A DNA stretch of 31,758 nucleotides, from NCBI GenBank assembly GCA_003427395.1, contig BFEA01000391.1:603977-635734 (forward strand). Direction: 5' to 3'. This document shows positions 1 through 8,333 of this stretch, piece by piece. How positions within the stretch are numbered: the stretch's first letter is position 1; each line of letters starts with the position of its first letter. The notes beneath the pieces were generated by a model that was not told the origin of the DNA, did no database searches, and worked only from the letters and a program-made list of their open reading frames with translations. Both the position numbers and the translations under genes were made by a program. The stretch comes from Chara braunii. Its lineage: Eukaryota; Streptophyta; Charophyceae; Charales; Characeae.

Positions 1-2
1 AT

Positions 3-479
3 CTAGAACAGGTCAAGGTTAACATCCTTCAGGCCCAACACCAGATGGTTGAACAAGCTAACGATCATCGACGACCATCACAATTTGCAGTAGGTGACTT
101 GGTCTAGGTTAAGAGTAGGGAGTTCGTTCTGGAAGAAGGGATTTCGAAGAAACTGTTACCCGCATATAGGGGACTATTGCAAGTCGTAGATGTCAAGGGG
201 GAGGTAGATGGTCCGTCCTACGCTATTGAGATTTCGTCCCACCTGCATACATACCTAGTATTCCACGAGTCTAAATTGCTTCCCTGTATTACAAACGATC
301 AATTTCCCTCTCGACTTTCCATAATCCCACAAGATATGGATGCAGGCTATGATGTATACCGAATAGTTGTTGAAGATGCTTTCCATACAGGACGCCGAGG
401 GAGACCACAAATGCAGTATAAGGCCAGGTTTGCCTATCAGGAACCCAACGAAAACCTCCCTAGGGAAGAACTAATATAG
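3..479 (+). pseudogene. Integrase C-terminal domain, partial and broken
   Basis: One reading frame runs from position 3 to the TAG-type end at 477-479. It shows the usual Ty3 integrase C-terminal features: GDLV followed by VKS (the GDxVWVK motif), KKLLPAYRG (start of the SH3-like/GPY-F-type module), then PSYAIEIS and a VFHESKLLP segment equivalent to the family FHxSxLxP motif. The single in-frame stop at 105-107 (TAG) sits where the - strand integrase at 16.7 kb has Trp (YVWVK), so it is most simply a Trp-to-stop change. In the family this domain binds DNA and helps integrase pick targets. The catalytic core lies outside the window, to the left. The ATG at 177 is not a real start. Confidence 0.8.
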
Positions 480-574
480 ACAACTCCTCACATTGTTTCC
501 TTTTATGAGAGCGCTCAGAGAGGAATGAGCATCTATGATTGATAAAGATAGGAATTTTCTCGGACCTCTAAATT

Positions 575-587
575 AGGCCGGTGGGAG
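575..587 (+). other. Polypurine tract of element A
   Basis: The stretch aggccggtgggag lies directly before TGAAA. The same arrangement occurs on the - strand at 25112-25100 (aggccagcgggag then TGAAA), downstream of a homologous integrase tail. Position and conservation fit the primer for plus-strand DNA synthesis. Inferred from layout. Confidence 0.6.
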
Positions 588-1290
588 TGAAAGGATTCAC
601 GCTGCAGACACACAGTCCCGGTCCCAAGGTCCTGATAAGTCCCAAGTCCTAGGATCCTACTATATGGTAGGTTGTAGGGTCTAGAGGCCAAAACGTCGTA
701 GGCCGGTAGGTGTCGGTACCGAAGCGTTGTAGGTCGATAGAATTTCGCCCGTTACCCGACAAGAAAAGTCCTATATTTAGTTGTTACAATGCAGCGGCTC
801 ATCACTTGTTCAGTTGCGAGATGCGGAAGCGATACTACTGCTTGTGCATTACGGCAACTTGGGCACTGTGCGCGCGAACAAGAAGAGGGTGCTTGCGAGA
901 TACTCCATAGCTAGGTTAGGGGTAGTGCAGAAGGAGGGCGGCCATAGCCGCCGAAGTGTAAGCTTACCTGAGTGGATGTACCCAGGGTGACAATCTAGGT
1001 TACAGAGGGAGAGTGAGGCAAAGTGTGCCAAGTCATGAAAGATTCAAGACTAAGAGAGGGAGAAAGAGAAGAGAGAGAAGCCATATCCACTATCTTGTTG
1101 AGATTTGTTATGTGTGTGTGCGTGCGGCAGAGCCATCGGAGGCAATCATTCTTGTGTATTGATAATAATTTTGGATACGACATCTTCATGTGTTGATTGT
1201 TTCTTGGTTTGGATTCTCACGTGTGAACTTTCATGTGAATGTTTATTAATGTATGCGAGACGAAACTTGATGAGTACTTGGCTCGTTTTA
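588..1290 (+). repeat. 3' LTR of element A (family F1), right edge uncertain
   Basis: Starts TGAAAGG right after the polypurine tract. Internal segments align with the - strand LTR at 24.4-24.6 kb: a TATA-like box, then a stretch like atgcggaagcga...ctgcttgtgc (about 820-845), then ggcggccata (about 938). No clean CA terminus is visible. From about 1295 the sequence is homologous to the type-2 minisatellite units that follow, so the LTR may have been invaded by, or given rise to, that array. Several short ATG-started frames in this stretch look like chance. Confidence 0.6.
772..779 (+). promoter_or_regulatory. Candidate TATA box of LTR A
   Basis: TATATTTA lies 184 bp into the LTR. The homologous LTR on the - strand has TATAAAT (24592-24586) at the matching place, followed by similar downstream sequence. 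This supports a shared RNA polymerase II promoter. No transcription data. Confidence 0.4.
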
Positions 1291-1415
1291 GATTATTGCA
1301 CGAGCGGTTTTTCGTTTCTTTTTTTCTTTGTTTTTTAAAGGTCTTGATTGACCACAGATCAGATATGAAACCGATGGGAACATATACTACACCTGATTTG
1401 GGGGTGGTGGTCGAG

Positions 1416-1463
<48 letters not shown>

Positions 1464-1465
<2 letters not shown>

Positions 1466-1543
1466 GCTTAGTATGTTTCATTGGACGGGGCAGGTCGGCA
1501 TACCGGGGAACCATCGTACAAAATTCCCGTGCGGTAGAGTAGC

Positions 1544-1590
<47 letters not shown>

Positions 1591-1800
1591 TTTGATTAGT
1601 TTACTTTCATTGGAGGGGGCGAGTCGTCACACTGGGGGACCATCGTACAAAAGTCATTAGTGGGGTCCAGTTGATGAGTTCCTGTCTCTCTCTCTCTCTC
1701 CCTCTCTCTCTCTCTCTGTTTTGTATAGTACATTTCATTGGAGGGGGCAGGTCGTCATATCGGGAAACCATCGTACAAAAGTCCCGTGCGGTAGAGTAGC

Positions 1801-1870
<70 letters not shown>

Positions 1871-2069
1871 TTTTTTGATTAGTTAGTTTCATTGGAGGGG
1901 GTGAGTCGTCACATTGGGGGACCATCGCACAAAAGTCATGTGCGGGGTCCAATTTATGAGTTCCTCTCTCTCTCTCGCCCTCTCTCTGTTTTTTAGTTCG
2001 TTTCATTGGAGGAGGCGGGTCATCATACAGGTGGACCATCATACAAACGTCATGTGTGACAGAGTAGCA

Positions 2070-2158
<89 letters not shown>

Positions 2159-2625
2159 GCTTAGTACGTTTCATTGGAGGGGGCAGGTCGTCATACCGGG
2201 GAACTCTCTCTCTCTCTGTCTGTCGAGAGGACGAGTCGACATACTGAGGGACCATTGCACACGTGCGCTCGCAAACGTATGTGTGCATTTTTTGCCGTTT
2301 CTTTTTTTTGGGTCCCTGTGGACAACGAAACTGATCGGAATAGATAGTACACTTGATGTTGGGGAGGGGGGATGGTGGATCGTGGGTACTCTCTCTCTCT
2401 CTCCGCTTGCTTAGTTTGTTTCATTGGAGGGGCTAGGTCGTCATATCGTGGGACCATCGTACAAAAGTCACGCGCGACAGTGTAGCGAAATCTCTCTGTC
2501 TCACTCTCTCACTCTCTCCCTTGCTTAGTTCGTCTCGTTGGAGGGGGCGGGTTATACTGGGGGACCATCGTCCAAAGTCACGTGCGGCAGAGTAGCAAAA
2601 TCTCTCTCTCCCTCTCTTGCGTGTG
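1464..2625 (+). repeat. Type-1 minisatellite units, eight copies with an alternating pattern
   Basis: The box tttcattgga begins at 1476, 1605, 1733, 1887, 2001, 2169 and 2419, with a diverged copy (tctcgttgg) at about 2531. Each is followed by a g-rich gggggc, a cgtcata segment and gaccatcgtacaaaagtc. Two endings alternate over the first five: gtgcggtagagtagcaaaatc (copies 1, 3, 5, and also 7 and 8) and ggggtcca.tt.atgagttcc (copies 2 and 4). The array was therefore at least partly amplified as a two-unit block. Most spacing variation is in CT tract length. Confidence 0.85.
2073..2155 (+). repeat. Longest uninterrupted (TC)n tract
   Basis: About 83 bp of pure TC repeat. Shorter pure tracts lie at about 1422-1462, 1549-1586 and 1804-1867. 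All have pyrimidines on the + strand and are mirror-symmetric, so they could form triplex DNA. Confidence 0.95.
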
Positions 2626-2881
2626 GGTGCGCGTGTGCACATTTTTTCTTGTTTCTTTCTTCATGGTCCCAAAGGATCATGGAACTGTTTTGTACCGAAT
2701 GCACTTGACCGTGGGGAGGTGGGTTGTAGGTACTCTCTCTCTCCCTCTCCCTCTCTCTCTCTCGTGCACGTTGGGGGCCTCAAATCAGATATGAATCTGA
2801 TCGGTATAGATAATACACTTGACGTACACTTGACGGTGGTGGAGGAGGGGGGGGGGGTAGGTACTCTCTCTCTCTCTCTCT

Positions 2882-3075
2882 CATAAAGGTTGTTGATGGA
2901 CTCTCTCTCTCTCACAAAGGTGTCAATGGACTCTCTCTCTCTCTCTCTCACAAAGGTGTCGATGGACTCTCTCTCTCTCTCCCTCACAAAGGTGTCGATG
3001 GACTCTCTCTCTCTCTCACAAAGGTGTCAATGGACTTTCTCTCTCTCACAAAGGTGTCGATGGACTCTCTTTGTT
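2882..3075 (+). repeat. Six short tandem units ending in CT tracts (30-36 bp)
   Basis: Units with cacaaaggtgtcgatggact plus (CT)n start at 2882, 2913, 2949, 2985, 3017 and 3047, giving periods of 31, 36, 36, 32 and 30 bp. The non-CT part is nearly invariant and length changes are confined to the CT run. An open frame across it gives a repeated MDSLSLSLTKVS-like peptide, which I regard as a by-product. Confidence 0.9.
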
Positions 3076-3450
3076 TCTCTCCCTATCTCTCTCTCTTTCG
3101 CGCGCGCGATGGGGCAATCTGATCGGTATAGATAATGCACTTGACAGTGGGGGAGCGGGTCGTAGGGTCTCTCTCTCTCTCTCTCTCTCACGCACTCTAG
3201 CTTGCACGTTTTTTGCTGTTTCTTTTAATACACTTGACAGTGGGTGGGCGAGTGGGGTGGGTCGTAGGTTCTCTCCCTCTCTCGCTCTCTCACGCTCGCG
3301 CAGGCCTGTCTTCGACTTTCTATCTCTCACGCCTGCCATCCACTCTCTCTCTCTTTCGCCATCCATTAACTCTCTCTCTCTCCCCCCCCCACACACACAC
3401 GCGGACACATACACATTCTCTCTCTCTCATAGTTCCAAGACAACAAAGAA

Positions 3451-3897
3451 AGGAAAGCATCAGGCATGAATAACAAACTCACCGTCAATCATCAATGTGC
3501 GGTCGTTCGAAAGGCCTTAATGCATTGCACACCTCAAGCCTCAACATCCAACCTTCAGGATGCAGAAATGCTATGTGTGTGTGTGTGTGTGTGTGTCTGT
3601 GTGTGTGTGTTCTGTGTAGGTGAGTTTGAGTATATACCAATCTTGCTATGTTCACTAAATAAATAACTCACAAAATGGCTCAGCCAGACTGTTTTGTCGG
3701 ATTTCCACCGAGTCATCAGGAGGTTGAACCCCAACAGTCTGCCCAAGACTGATTATACTGATGGCCAAGGACTCACCACGTGTGTGTATGTGTGTGTGTG
3801 TGTGTGCAGAGCAAAGCCCAAGTAGCGTCGAAGTCGAGGGTCGAGCCCAAAGGGAAAAAAAACACGTTGCGCCCGCCTTCCTCCCCCCCGCTACCGA

Positions 3898-3964
<67 letters not shown>

Positions 3965-4080
3965 CGAAGTTGCGCGTAGAGAGTTGAAGTCGAGAGCAGT
4001 AGCTTGGAGTAGCGTCGTACAGAGTCGAAGTCGAGCGCACAGTAGCGTCGTAGAGTGTCGAAGTCGAGTTAGACTATAGC
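3451..4080. repeat. Low-complexity spacer with (GT)n, (GA)n and degenerate ~33-bp repeats
   Basis: No gene seen. It holds (GT)n tracts at about 3573-3610 and 3780-3806 and a pure (GA)30 tract at 3901-3961. A degenerate unit agtagcgtcgtacagagtcg followed by aagtcgag occurs as adjacent 33-bp copies at 4008-4040 and 4041-4073, with worse copies from about 3960. A shortened copy (agtagcgtcgaagtcgag) lies on the far side of the (GA)n tract near 3821. The GA tract therefore appears to sit inside an older 33-bp repeat. Confidence 0.8.
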
Positions 4081-4088
4081 TTCGAAGT

Positions 4089-4454
4089 ATGCGTAGGCAT
4101 CTGTCAACTGAATTAGCCTCAAAAGGGTTCGGCAGGAACATGGGTGATTGGGCCAAGACCCATACCCTTGAGAGCTTTATGGATTTGGTGGAGGGGCGTT
4201 GGCACAACCCTCAACAGGCACAAATTGCCACTGATGGGTTACCAAAGCTTGATACTAGGAAGTACAAGTCTGTGCGAGAGCTTACCACAACAGTAGAGCG
4301 TTTGATTGTCGTTCCAGGCGTGGAGTACAATCCGGAGGTCTTATTGACCATGTTCTTGAGGTGTCTTCCCACAGACATCAAGAACTTGTTAGACAGCAAG
4401 GCTCGACTAGAGTATAACACCTTTGAGACCTTCAACAAGAAAGCCCTAGATTGA
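4089..4454 (+). pseudogene. Gag capsid domain (element C)
   Basis: This frame of 121 codons has the pattern of a plant Ty3 capsid: LESFMDLVEGRW, an AQIAT segment, LDTRKYKSVREL, EYNPEVLLTMFLRCLP and NTFETF. In the family this protein forms the virus-like particle that packages element RNA. The ATG at 4089 is unlikely to be the original start, since the N-terminal region of other Gags is absent and repeats abut directly. The frame ends at TGA 4452-4454, with Gag-like sequence continuing in other frames to the zinc knuckle 300 bp downstream. It is a remnant. Confidence 0.8.
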
Positions 4455-4759
4455 GAGGCTACGATGGGTGGTCCACAAGGGTGGAAGAAAAAAGGCAGTT
4501 GATTGATGATGGTTGATTCCGAAGGGAATCAAACCGATATCGATGATGTTTTGACCTTGTGGATAGTTCAGAGTTAGATGGGGAGGATAGTGCTGAGGGT
4601 AGCAACCTCACCGCGATAGTCAAGGCTAAGGCATGTGGTCGCGACAAGGGCGGTCAACAAAGGAGTTAGGGGAAAACCGCAAACCTAAACAAAAGAGCTG
4701 CGTGGGTTAGAGCCGGTTTTGATCAAGATGTGTGGTGGGACCATTACCAGCGAGGGGCT

Positions 4760-4801
4760 TGCGTAAACTACAACGAGTATGGCCATCAACAGTTTAAATG
4801 C
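4760..4801 (+). pseudogene. Gag zinc knuckle with Cys2 replaced by Tyr (element C)
   Basis: The peptide CVNYNEYGHQQFKC fits C-x2-C-x4-H-x4-C spacing exactly except that the second Cys (codon 4769-4771, TAC) is Tyr. A TGC-to-TAC change is one G-to-A step, with the changed G in a CTG context. The motif normally binds zinc and element RNA, so this copy should not. It lies in a different frame from the capsid segment. Confidence 0.8.
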
Positions 4802-5119
4802 AAAAACGCGAAGGGCGCGTAAAAGATCCCTCTTAAGGGTGGGTATCCTTTTTCTCAATCTGGGGCCTCTATGAGCTCCAACTCGGGAAACACCTAGGGC
4901 CAGTAAATATTGTAGCTGCTTCTACTCTTGTTGAAGTGGGTGATGTACCCTCCCCGTTTCAAGAGTTGGTCGAAGCTATTGGCTCCTTTAGTCACCCCGA
5001 AGAGGCACCCGGACCCAACTATACTCTGTACGTTTGATGTGTCTGAAGCCTTAGAGAGGCTTCAAGGTGAGTGGTCGGCAAGGGACCCTCGTGAGTCCTG
5101 GGTGACACTAAGTCGAGGT

Positions 5120-5420
5120 CCTAGAGGGGAGCATTTCGTTGTGGAAGTTGGTGTGGGTGGCCGCAAGTGCGTTGCCTTCATAAACATCGACTCCACATGA
5201 AACTTTATAAGTCGCGACTGCGTCGAGAGACTGCGCCTAAAGGACCGGGTGCAACGCCTTAGTAGACCGGTAACATCTACTTTGGCCAACAAAGAGCGCA
5301 TGATGGTAGAGGACTACGTTAAGGTCATGGTCTACACTTTCTCCTATCCAGGAGGAGATCTTAATCATAGAATTTCATTCCTAGAGAGCGATGAATGACG
5401 AATTGCCTATCGATATGTTG
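5120..5420 (+). pseudogene. Aspartic protease, broken at the active site (element C)
   Basis: HFVVEVGVGG...AFINIDS leads to the active-site Asp at 5189-5191. Compared with the intact DSG site of the element at 28.5 kb, the Gly-Ala that should follow Ser is missing (a 6-bp gap) and a TGA stop follows at 5198-5200. Reading on gives NFISRDCVERLRL, the normal next strand. A frameshift near 5385 leads into NDELPIDMLLGM, the conserved C-terminal part (compare D.VLGLGWL in elements B and D). The enzyme would have cut the Gag-Pol polyprotein. Confidence 0.8.
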
Positions 5421-5785
5421 TTAGGCATGTTCTACCTTGAGGTTGCCAAACCCCAGTTTGACCGGGACAAGAAGGTGCTAAAGCAAGAGTTGCCTAATGG
5501 GAGAACAATTAGACTGGCTAAGTACAAATCAAGTAGGTTAACTGACTCCTATGGGTGCCTATGCGCATCTGCCTTCTATAATTATTACAAACAGAACCAA
5601 GAGGAAGGTATGTACCTAGTCTATGTTTCTAAGAAAGGGGAGGTCGTCAAAACATGCCTAGAGATAGAGAACATCGTCACTAAGTACCTTGATCTGTTCG
5701 AGGAGCCTACAAGAGTCGTAGACAGGGAGGTTTTCCGTGCCATAAAGATCATCCCAGGTAGGGAGAATTTATAGGATGGCTCCGG
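5420..5785 (+). pseudogene. Protease-RT linker (element C)
   Basis: An open stretch covering the end of protease and a variable linker. It ends with YLDLFEEP...[13 protein letters not shown], which matches the segment before RT in the other elements (H.IEIEPGS in the 27.9 kb copy, HKIEIIEGS in the 9 kb copy). The frame changes just before RT begins. No catalytic motif. Confidence 0.7.
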
Positions 5786-6624
5786 TTGAGTTGGCGACAA
5801 CTGAAAGAGCTCATAGAGAAGGGTTGGATACGGCCTAGCACCTTCCCCTTTGGCTCACCAGTATTATTTGTTCCAAAGAAAGGGGGATCACTAAGGATGT
5901 GCATTGATCAGATAGGCCTCAATCCCATCACTGTTAAGAACCTAAAGCCTCTACCACGCATCGACGACCTATTGGACAGGGTGCAGGGATGTTAATACTA
6001 TACTAAGATAGACTTAAAATCCGGTGACCATTAGATTGCTATAAGACCAGAGGACCAGCACAAAGCCACATTCCAGACCAGGTACGGTCTGTACGAGTTT
6101 GTGGTGATGCCCTTTGGCCTTTGCAATTCGCCGGGTACATCCCAACACGCCATGAATAGGATTTTCCATGACCACTTAGATAAGTTCATCGTCGTGTACC
6201 TCGATGATGTACTTATCTTTAGTAAGACTGTCAAGGAACATGCCCAACATGTAGACAAGGTACTTTCACTCCTTCGGCTGCACAAGTATAAAATAAACTT
6301 AGAAAAATGCGAGTTCGGTCGCACTCGAATCTTGTACTTGGGTCATGAAGTCTCCGCGGATAGGATTAGGCTCGAAGATGCGAAGGTGGCTAGCATGCGT
6401 GATTGGCCACGACCTCAGTCTGTGATTGAGGTCAGATCATTCTTGGGAATGTGTGGTTATTACCGCACCTTCGATAAGAACTATAGCACGATCACATCTT
6501 CCTTGACTGATCTAACTCGATTTGATACGCCATGGGAATGGACCGATGAGTGCGCGACAACTTTCAAGCTTTTGAAGCATGCACTCATGCACCATGAGGT
6601 TGTCATGGTACCCATTTGCAAAGG
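5786..6624 (+). pseudogene. Reverse transcriptase (element C)
   Basis: A single frame holds the RT blocks in order: [74 protein letters not shown], then the catalytic YLDD at 6197-6208, YLGHEV and the thumb/connection SFLGMCGYYR. It would copy element RNA into DNA. Two in-frame stops interrupt it: TAA at 5993-5995 and a TAG in GDH-stop-IAIR, where the - strand copies have HQIE, a C-to-T change of CAG. YRGLN is altered to QIGLN. A frameshift near 6620 leads to RNase H. The active-site Asp residues are intact but the protein cannot be made. Confidence 0.9.
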
Positions 6625-7005
6625 CCGTTTGTTGTAACCACTGACGCAAGCTAATACGACATAGGCGCAGTGCTGGCTCAACACGAAGGGAAAGAGTTGG
6701 GACCGGTCGAGTATACGAGCAAAAAAAATGCCATCAAAGAAGTTGGCAAAGTTCACCTATGAGAGGGAACTCTATGCCCTCTACAAGGCACTTGTCCACT
6801 GAAGGCACTATCTGTTAGGAAGATTCTTCTGTTTGAGAATGAACCATCAGACCCTTAAGTGGATCAAGACACAACTGGTTCCCTAAAATGCACTCAAACT
6901 TTGGATTGAAGTCATAGATCGATATGATTTTAAACTATACTATGTGAAAGGAGAGTACAACAAGGTTGCAGATGCATTGTCTCGTAGGGAAGATTACCTA
7001 GGTGC
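6625..7005 (+). pseudogene. RNase H domain (element C)
   Basis: PFVVTTDAS starts at 6625 with the first catalytic Asp present (6643-6645). A TAA stop follows at 6652-6654. IGAVLAQ...VEYTSKK is next, then a run of eight A at about 6721 shifts the frame into KKLAKFTYERELYAL (catalytic Glu region intact). LVH-stop-RHYLLGR has a TGA at 6800-6802 where the two other copies have Trp (HWKHDLLG, QWKHYLLG). The end KGEYNKVADALSR keeps the last Asp. This domain removes RNA from the RNA-DNA hybrid. Confidence 0.85.
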
Positions 7006-7089
7006 GCTGATTTATGAGTGTGGTCTTTCTGAGAATGTTACTCGGACCTTGGGGGAAGCATTATCAACAAACTGGAGGCCAAAGACAAG

Positions 7090-7818
7090 GTCACCACTGA
7101 TGAGTTTGTGATGGTGGATGGGTTACTCTTTCTTGGGAAGGCAGGGTTTAAAAGGTTAGTTGTTCCATCTAGAGAGATTTTGCGTAGTTTATTTTTAGGT
7201 GAGTGCCACGACGCATCGGGACATTTCGGCTACAAGAAGACTAATGCTAATTTAGTACAGCGATTCTGTGGCCTAACATGCTGGACGATGCAAAGAAGTA
7301 TGCACAGACCTGTGAGGTCTGTCAGCGGGACAAACCACGTACTCAAGCTTCGCTTGGGTTACTAAAGCCTCTACCCATCCCTGCTGGTCCGGGACAAAGT
7401 ACCTCCGTGGACTTCATGGATACCCTCGTGACTAGCAAGAGTGGCAAGAGACGTATCTTCGTCATAGTTGATAGGTTCACTAAATTTGCTAGACTAATTG
7501 CCATGTCGGAGACCGCCTGGACTGAACACTTCATCAAGTTATTCATGGATAACTGGGTGCGTGACTTTGGACTGCCAGAGACGATCGTTAGTGATAGAGA
7601 TGTGCGTTTCACAAGCGAGATGGGGAAGAAGAATGTTGAACAGATGGGCAACCAGCTCCAAATGACTTTTGGGAATCATCTCGAAGCCAATGGGCAGGCT
7701 GAACAGATGAACCGGGTCGTGCGTCATCTGGTGAGGCATTATATTAAGCCCAACCAAAATCACTAGGATGAGAAATTGCCTCTCATTGCCAGTCTGTACA
7801 ATAACGCAATACACAACA
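7090..7818 (+). pseudogene. Integrase, zinc and catalytic core, C-terminus lost (element C)
   Basis: The HHCC zinc domain starts with LFLGECHDASGHFGYKKT. A frameshift near 7265 separates it from TCEVCQRDKP. The catalytic core follows: VDFMD (Asp 7410-7412), IVDRFTKF, IVSDRDVRF (Asp 7593-7595) and GQAEQMNR (Glu 7701-7703). The last two are exactly 36 codons apart, giving a complete D,D-35-E triad. A TAG at 7764-7766 stands where both paralogues in the window have Trp (NWDE, TWDE). Reading continues as LPLIASLYNNAIHNT and then ends abruptly at the inverted junction. Confidence 0.9.
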
Positions 7819-7826
7819 CCATCATC
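7815..7826. other. Tail-to-tail junction of elements C (+) and B (-)
   Basis: Left of this point + strand integrase is readable to YNNAIH. Right of it the - strand reads RNase H of another element (SQYGIGAVLQQDDG). The shared bases ccatcatcttg occur at the matching RNase H site of the 27.0 kb element, so the B side begins at about 7818. The breakpoint lies in coding sequence of both elements and neither LTR is present. Confidence 0.85.
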
Positions 7827-8333
7827 TTGTTGCAAGACTGCACCAATCCCATACTGGCTCGTGTTCGTAGTGTCTACGAACGTGGGGTTGGGATCCGCAA
7901 TGAGGAGCACATGATGACTTACCAAACGTAGTCCCGAGAGTGGGTGAGCATAAGCACATGATGACTTACCAAACGTAGATGACTTTTTTCAAGGCTTCAA
8001 ACGTAGTCTCGCATTTCTCGCACCAAGCATAAGCAACATTTTTGCTTGTTAGTCTCGAGAGTGGGTGAGCAATGACAAAAAAATTGGACACAAACTTCCG
8101 GTAATACGAAGCCAAACCAAGAATAGAACGCAGTTCGCGTACATTTGTCGGTTGAGGCCACTTTCGTATGACCTCAACCTTGGTTGCCTCCGACTCAAGA
8201 CCGTTTGCAGACAACCGGTGCCCAACATAGATGACGTTGTCCCTTCCAAACTCAAATTTCTCGTAAGTTGAGGTGCAACTGTGCCTCCTTGAGGATCTGC
8301 AAGACTTCCTCAAGGTGCTTGACGTGCTCTTCC
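7820..8333 (-). pseudogene. RT thumb/connection and start of RNase H (element B)
   Basis: EFGRDNVIYVGHRLSANGLE, WPQPTNVRELRSILGLASYY and LSRLTSKNVAYAW are the standard connection segments after RT. ALKKVIY is then broken by a 47-bp local duplication (7907-7978). Past it, SHHVLLIADPNPTFVDTT leads to NTSQYGIGAVLQQDDG, where RNase H normally has TDAS: the first catalytic Asp is Asn, a G-to-A change. The domain ends at the junction. Frameshifts near 8333 and 8270 separate it from the RT palm. Confidence 0.85.
7907..7978 (-). repeat. 47-bp local duplication with filler inside the RNase H remnant
   Basis: A 25-bp word beginning gcacatgatgacttaccaaa occurs at 7907-7931 and again at 7954-7978. The 22 bp between (tcccgagagtgggtgagcat plus two bases) resemble sequence at 8053-8074. 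The insertion is 47 bp, so it also shifts the frame. Confidence 0.85.

Larger units (their letters stand above)
1..1290 (+). mobile_element. 3' fragment of a Ty3/gypsy LTR retrotransposon (element A, family F1)
   Basis: The fragment enters from the left window edge. It carries the C-terminal part of an integrase, a purine-rich tract and the start of a 3' LTR. The integrase tail and the tract-LTR boundary match the - strand element at 25.0-25.5 kb (shared protein segments FPSR.S.IP.DMD and GRRGRPQ/GRGRPQ; shared boundary AGGCC.G.GGGAG followed by TGAAA). It therefore belongs to the same family. The right end is uncertain because the LTR grades into minisatellite DNA at about 1295. Confidence 0.8.
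1295..3450. repeat. Composite CT-rich minisatellite array
   Basis: About 2.1 kb built from two diverged unit types and one short unit, almost every copy ending in a (CT)n tract. Type 1 carries tttcattggaggggg...gaccatcgtacaaaagtc. Type 2 carries gatcggtatagataatacac followed by ttgac.gtggggg and often a tttttt-gc-gtttctttt block before it (first copy about 1295-1405, others near 2275, 2635, 2785, 3112 and 3190). Long Ser-Leu repeats on + and Arg-Glu repeats on - are translations of (CT)n and (GA)n, not genes. Nothing else is coded here. Confidence 0.85.
4089..7820 (+). mobile_element. Ty3/gypsy retrotransposon body, truncated at both ends (element C)
   Basis: Read on the + strand the order is Gag capsid, zinc knuckle, protease, RT with YLDD, RNase H, then integrase up to just past the catalytic core. 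That order is diagnostic of Ty3/gypsy. No LTR, PBS or PPT is attached: the left end abuts 33-bp repeats and the right end is cut inside integrase by an inverted junction. It has at least five stops and several frameshifts, so it is dead. Whether it belongs to family F1 cannot be settled, because the diagnostic 3' end is missing. Confidence 0.9.

Noticed and set aside
2882-3075. CRISPR-like regular repeats
   Set aside because: Spacers are only CT tracts of varied length with no unique sequence, and the genome is eukaryotic.
2890-3135. Repetitive MDSLSLSLTKVS peptide frame
   Set aside because: It follows the 30-36 bp minisatellite only because some unit lengths are multiples of three. The frame is lost at 32- and 31-bp units.
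1239-3469. Several open frames of Ser-Leu repeats (+) and Arg-Glu repeats (-)
   Set aside because: They are six-frame readings of (CT)n and (GA)n. They change frame with each tract length and have no conserved domain.
3555-4207. His-Thr and Cys-Val repeat frames
   Set aside because: Translations of (GT)n/(CA)n microsatellites.
7343-7651. Antisense open frame opposite integrase C
   Set aside because: Shadow of the + strand integrase. The same holds for frames opposite RT at 6031-6324 and 16941-17144.
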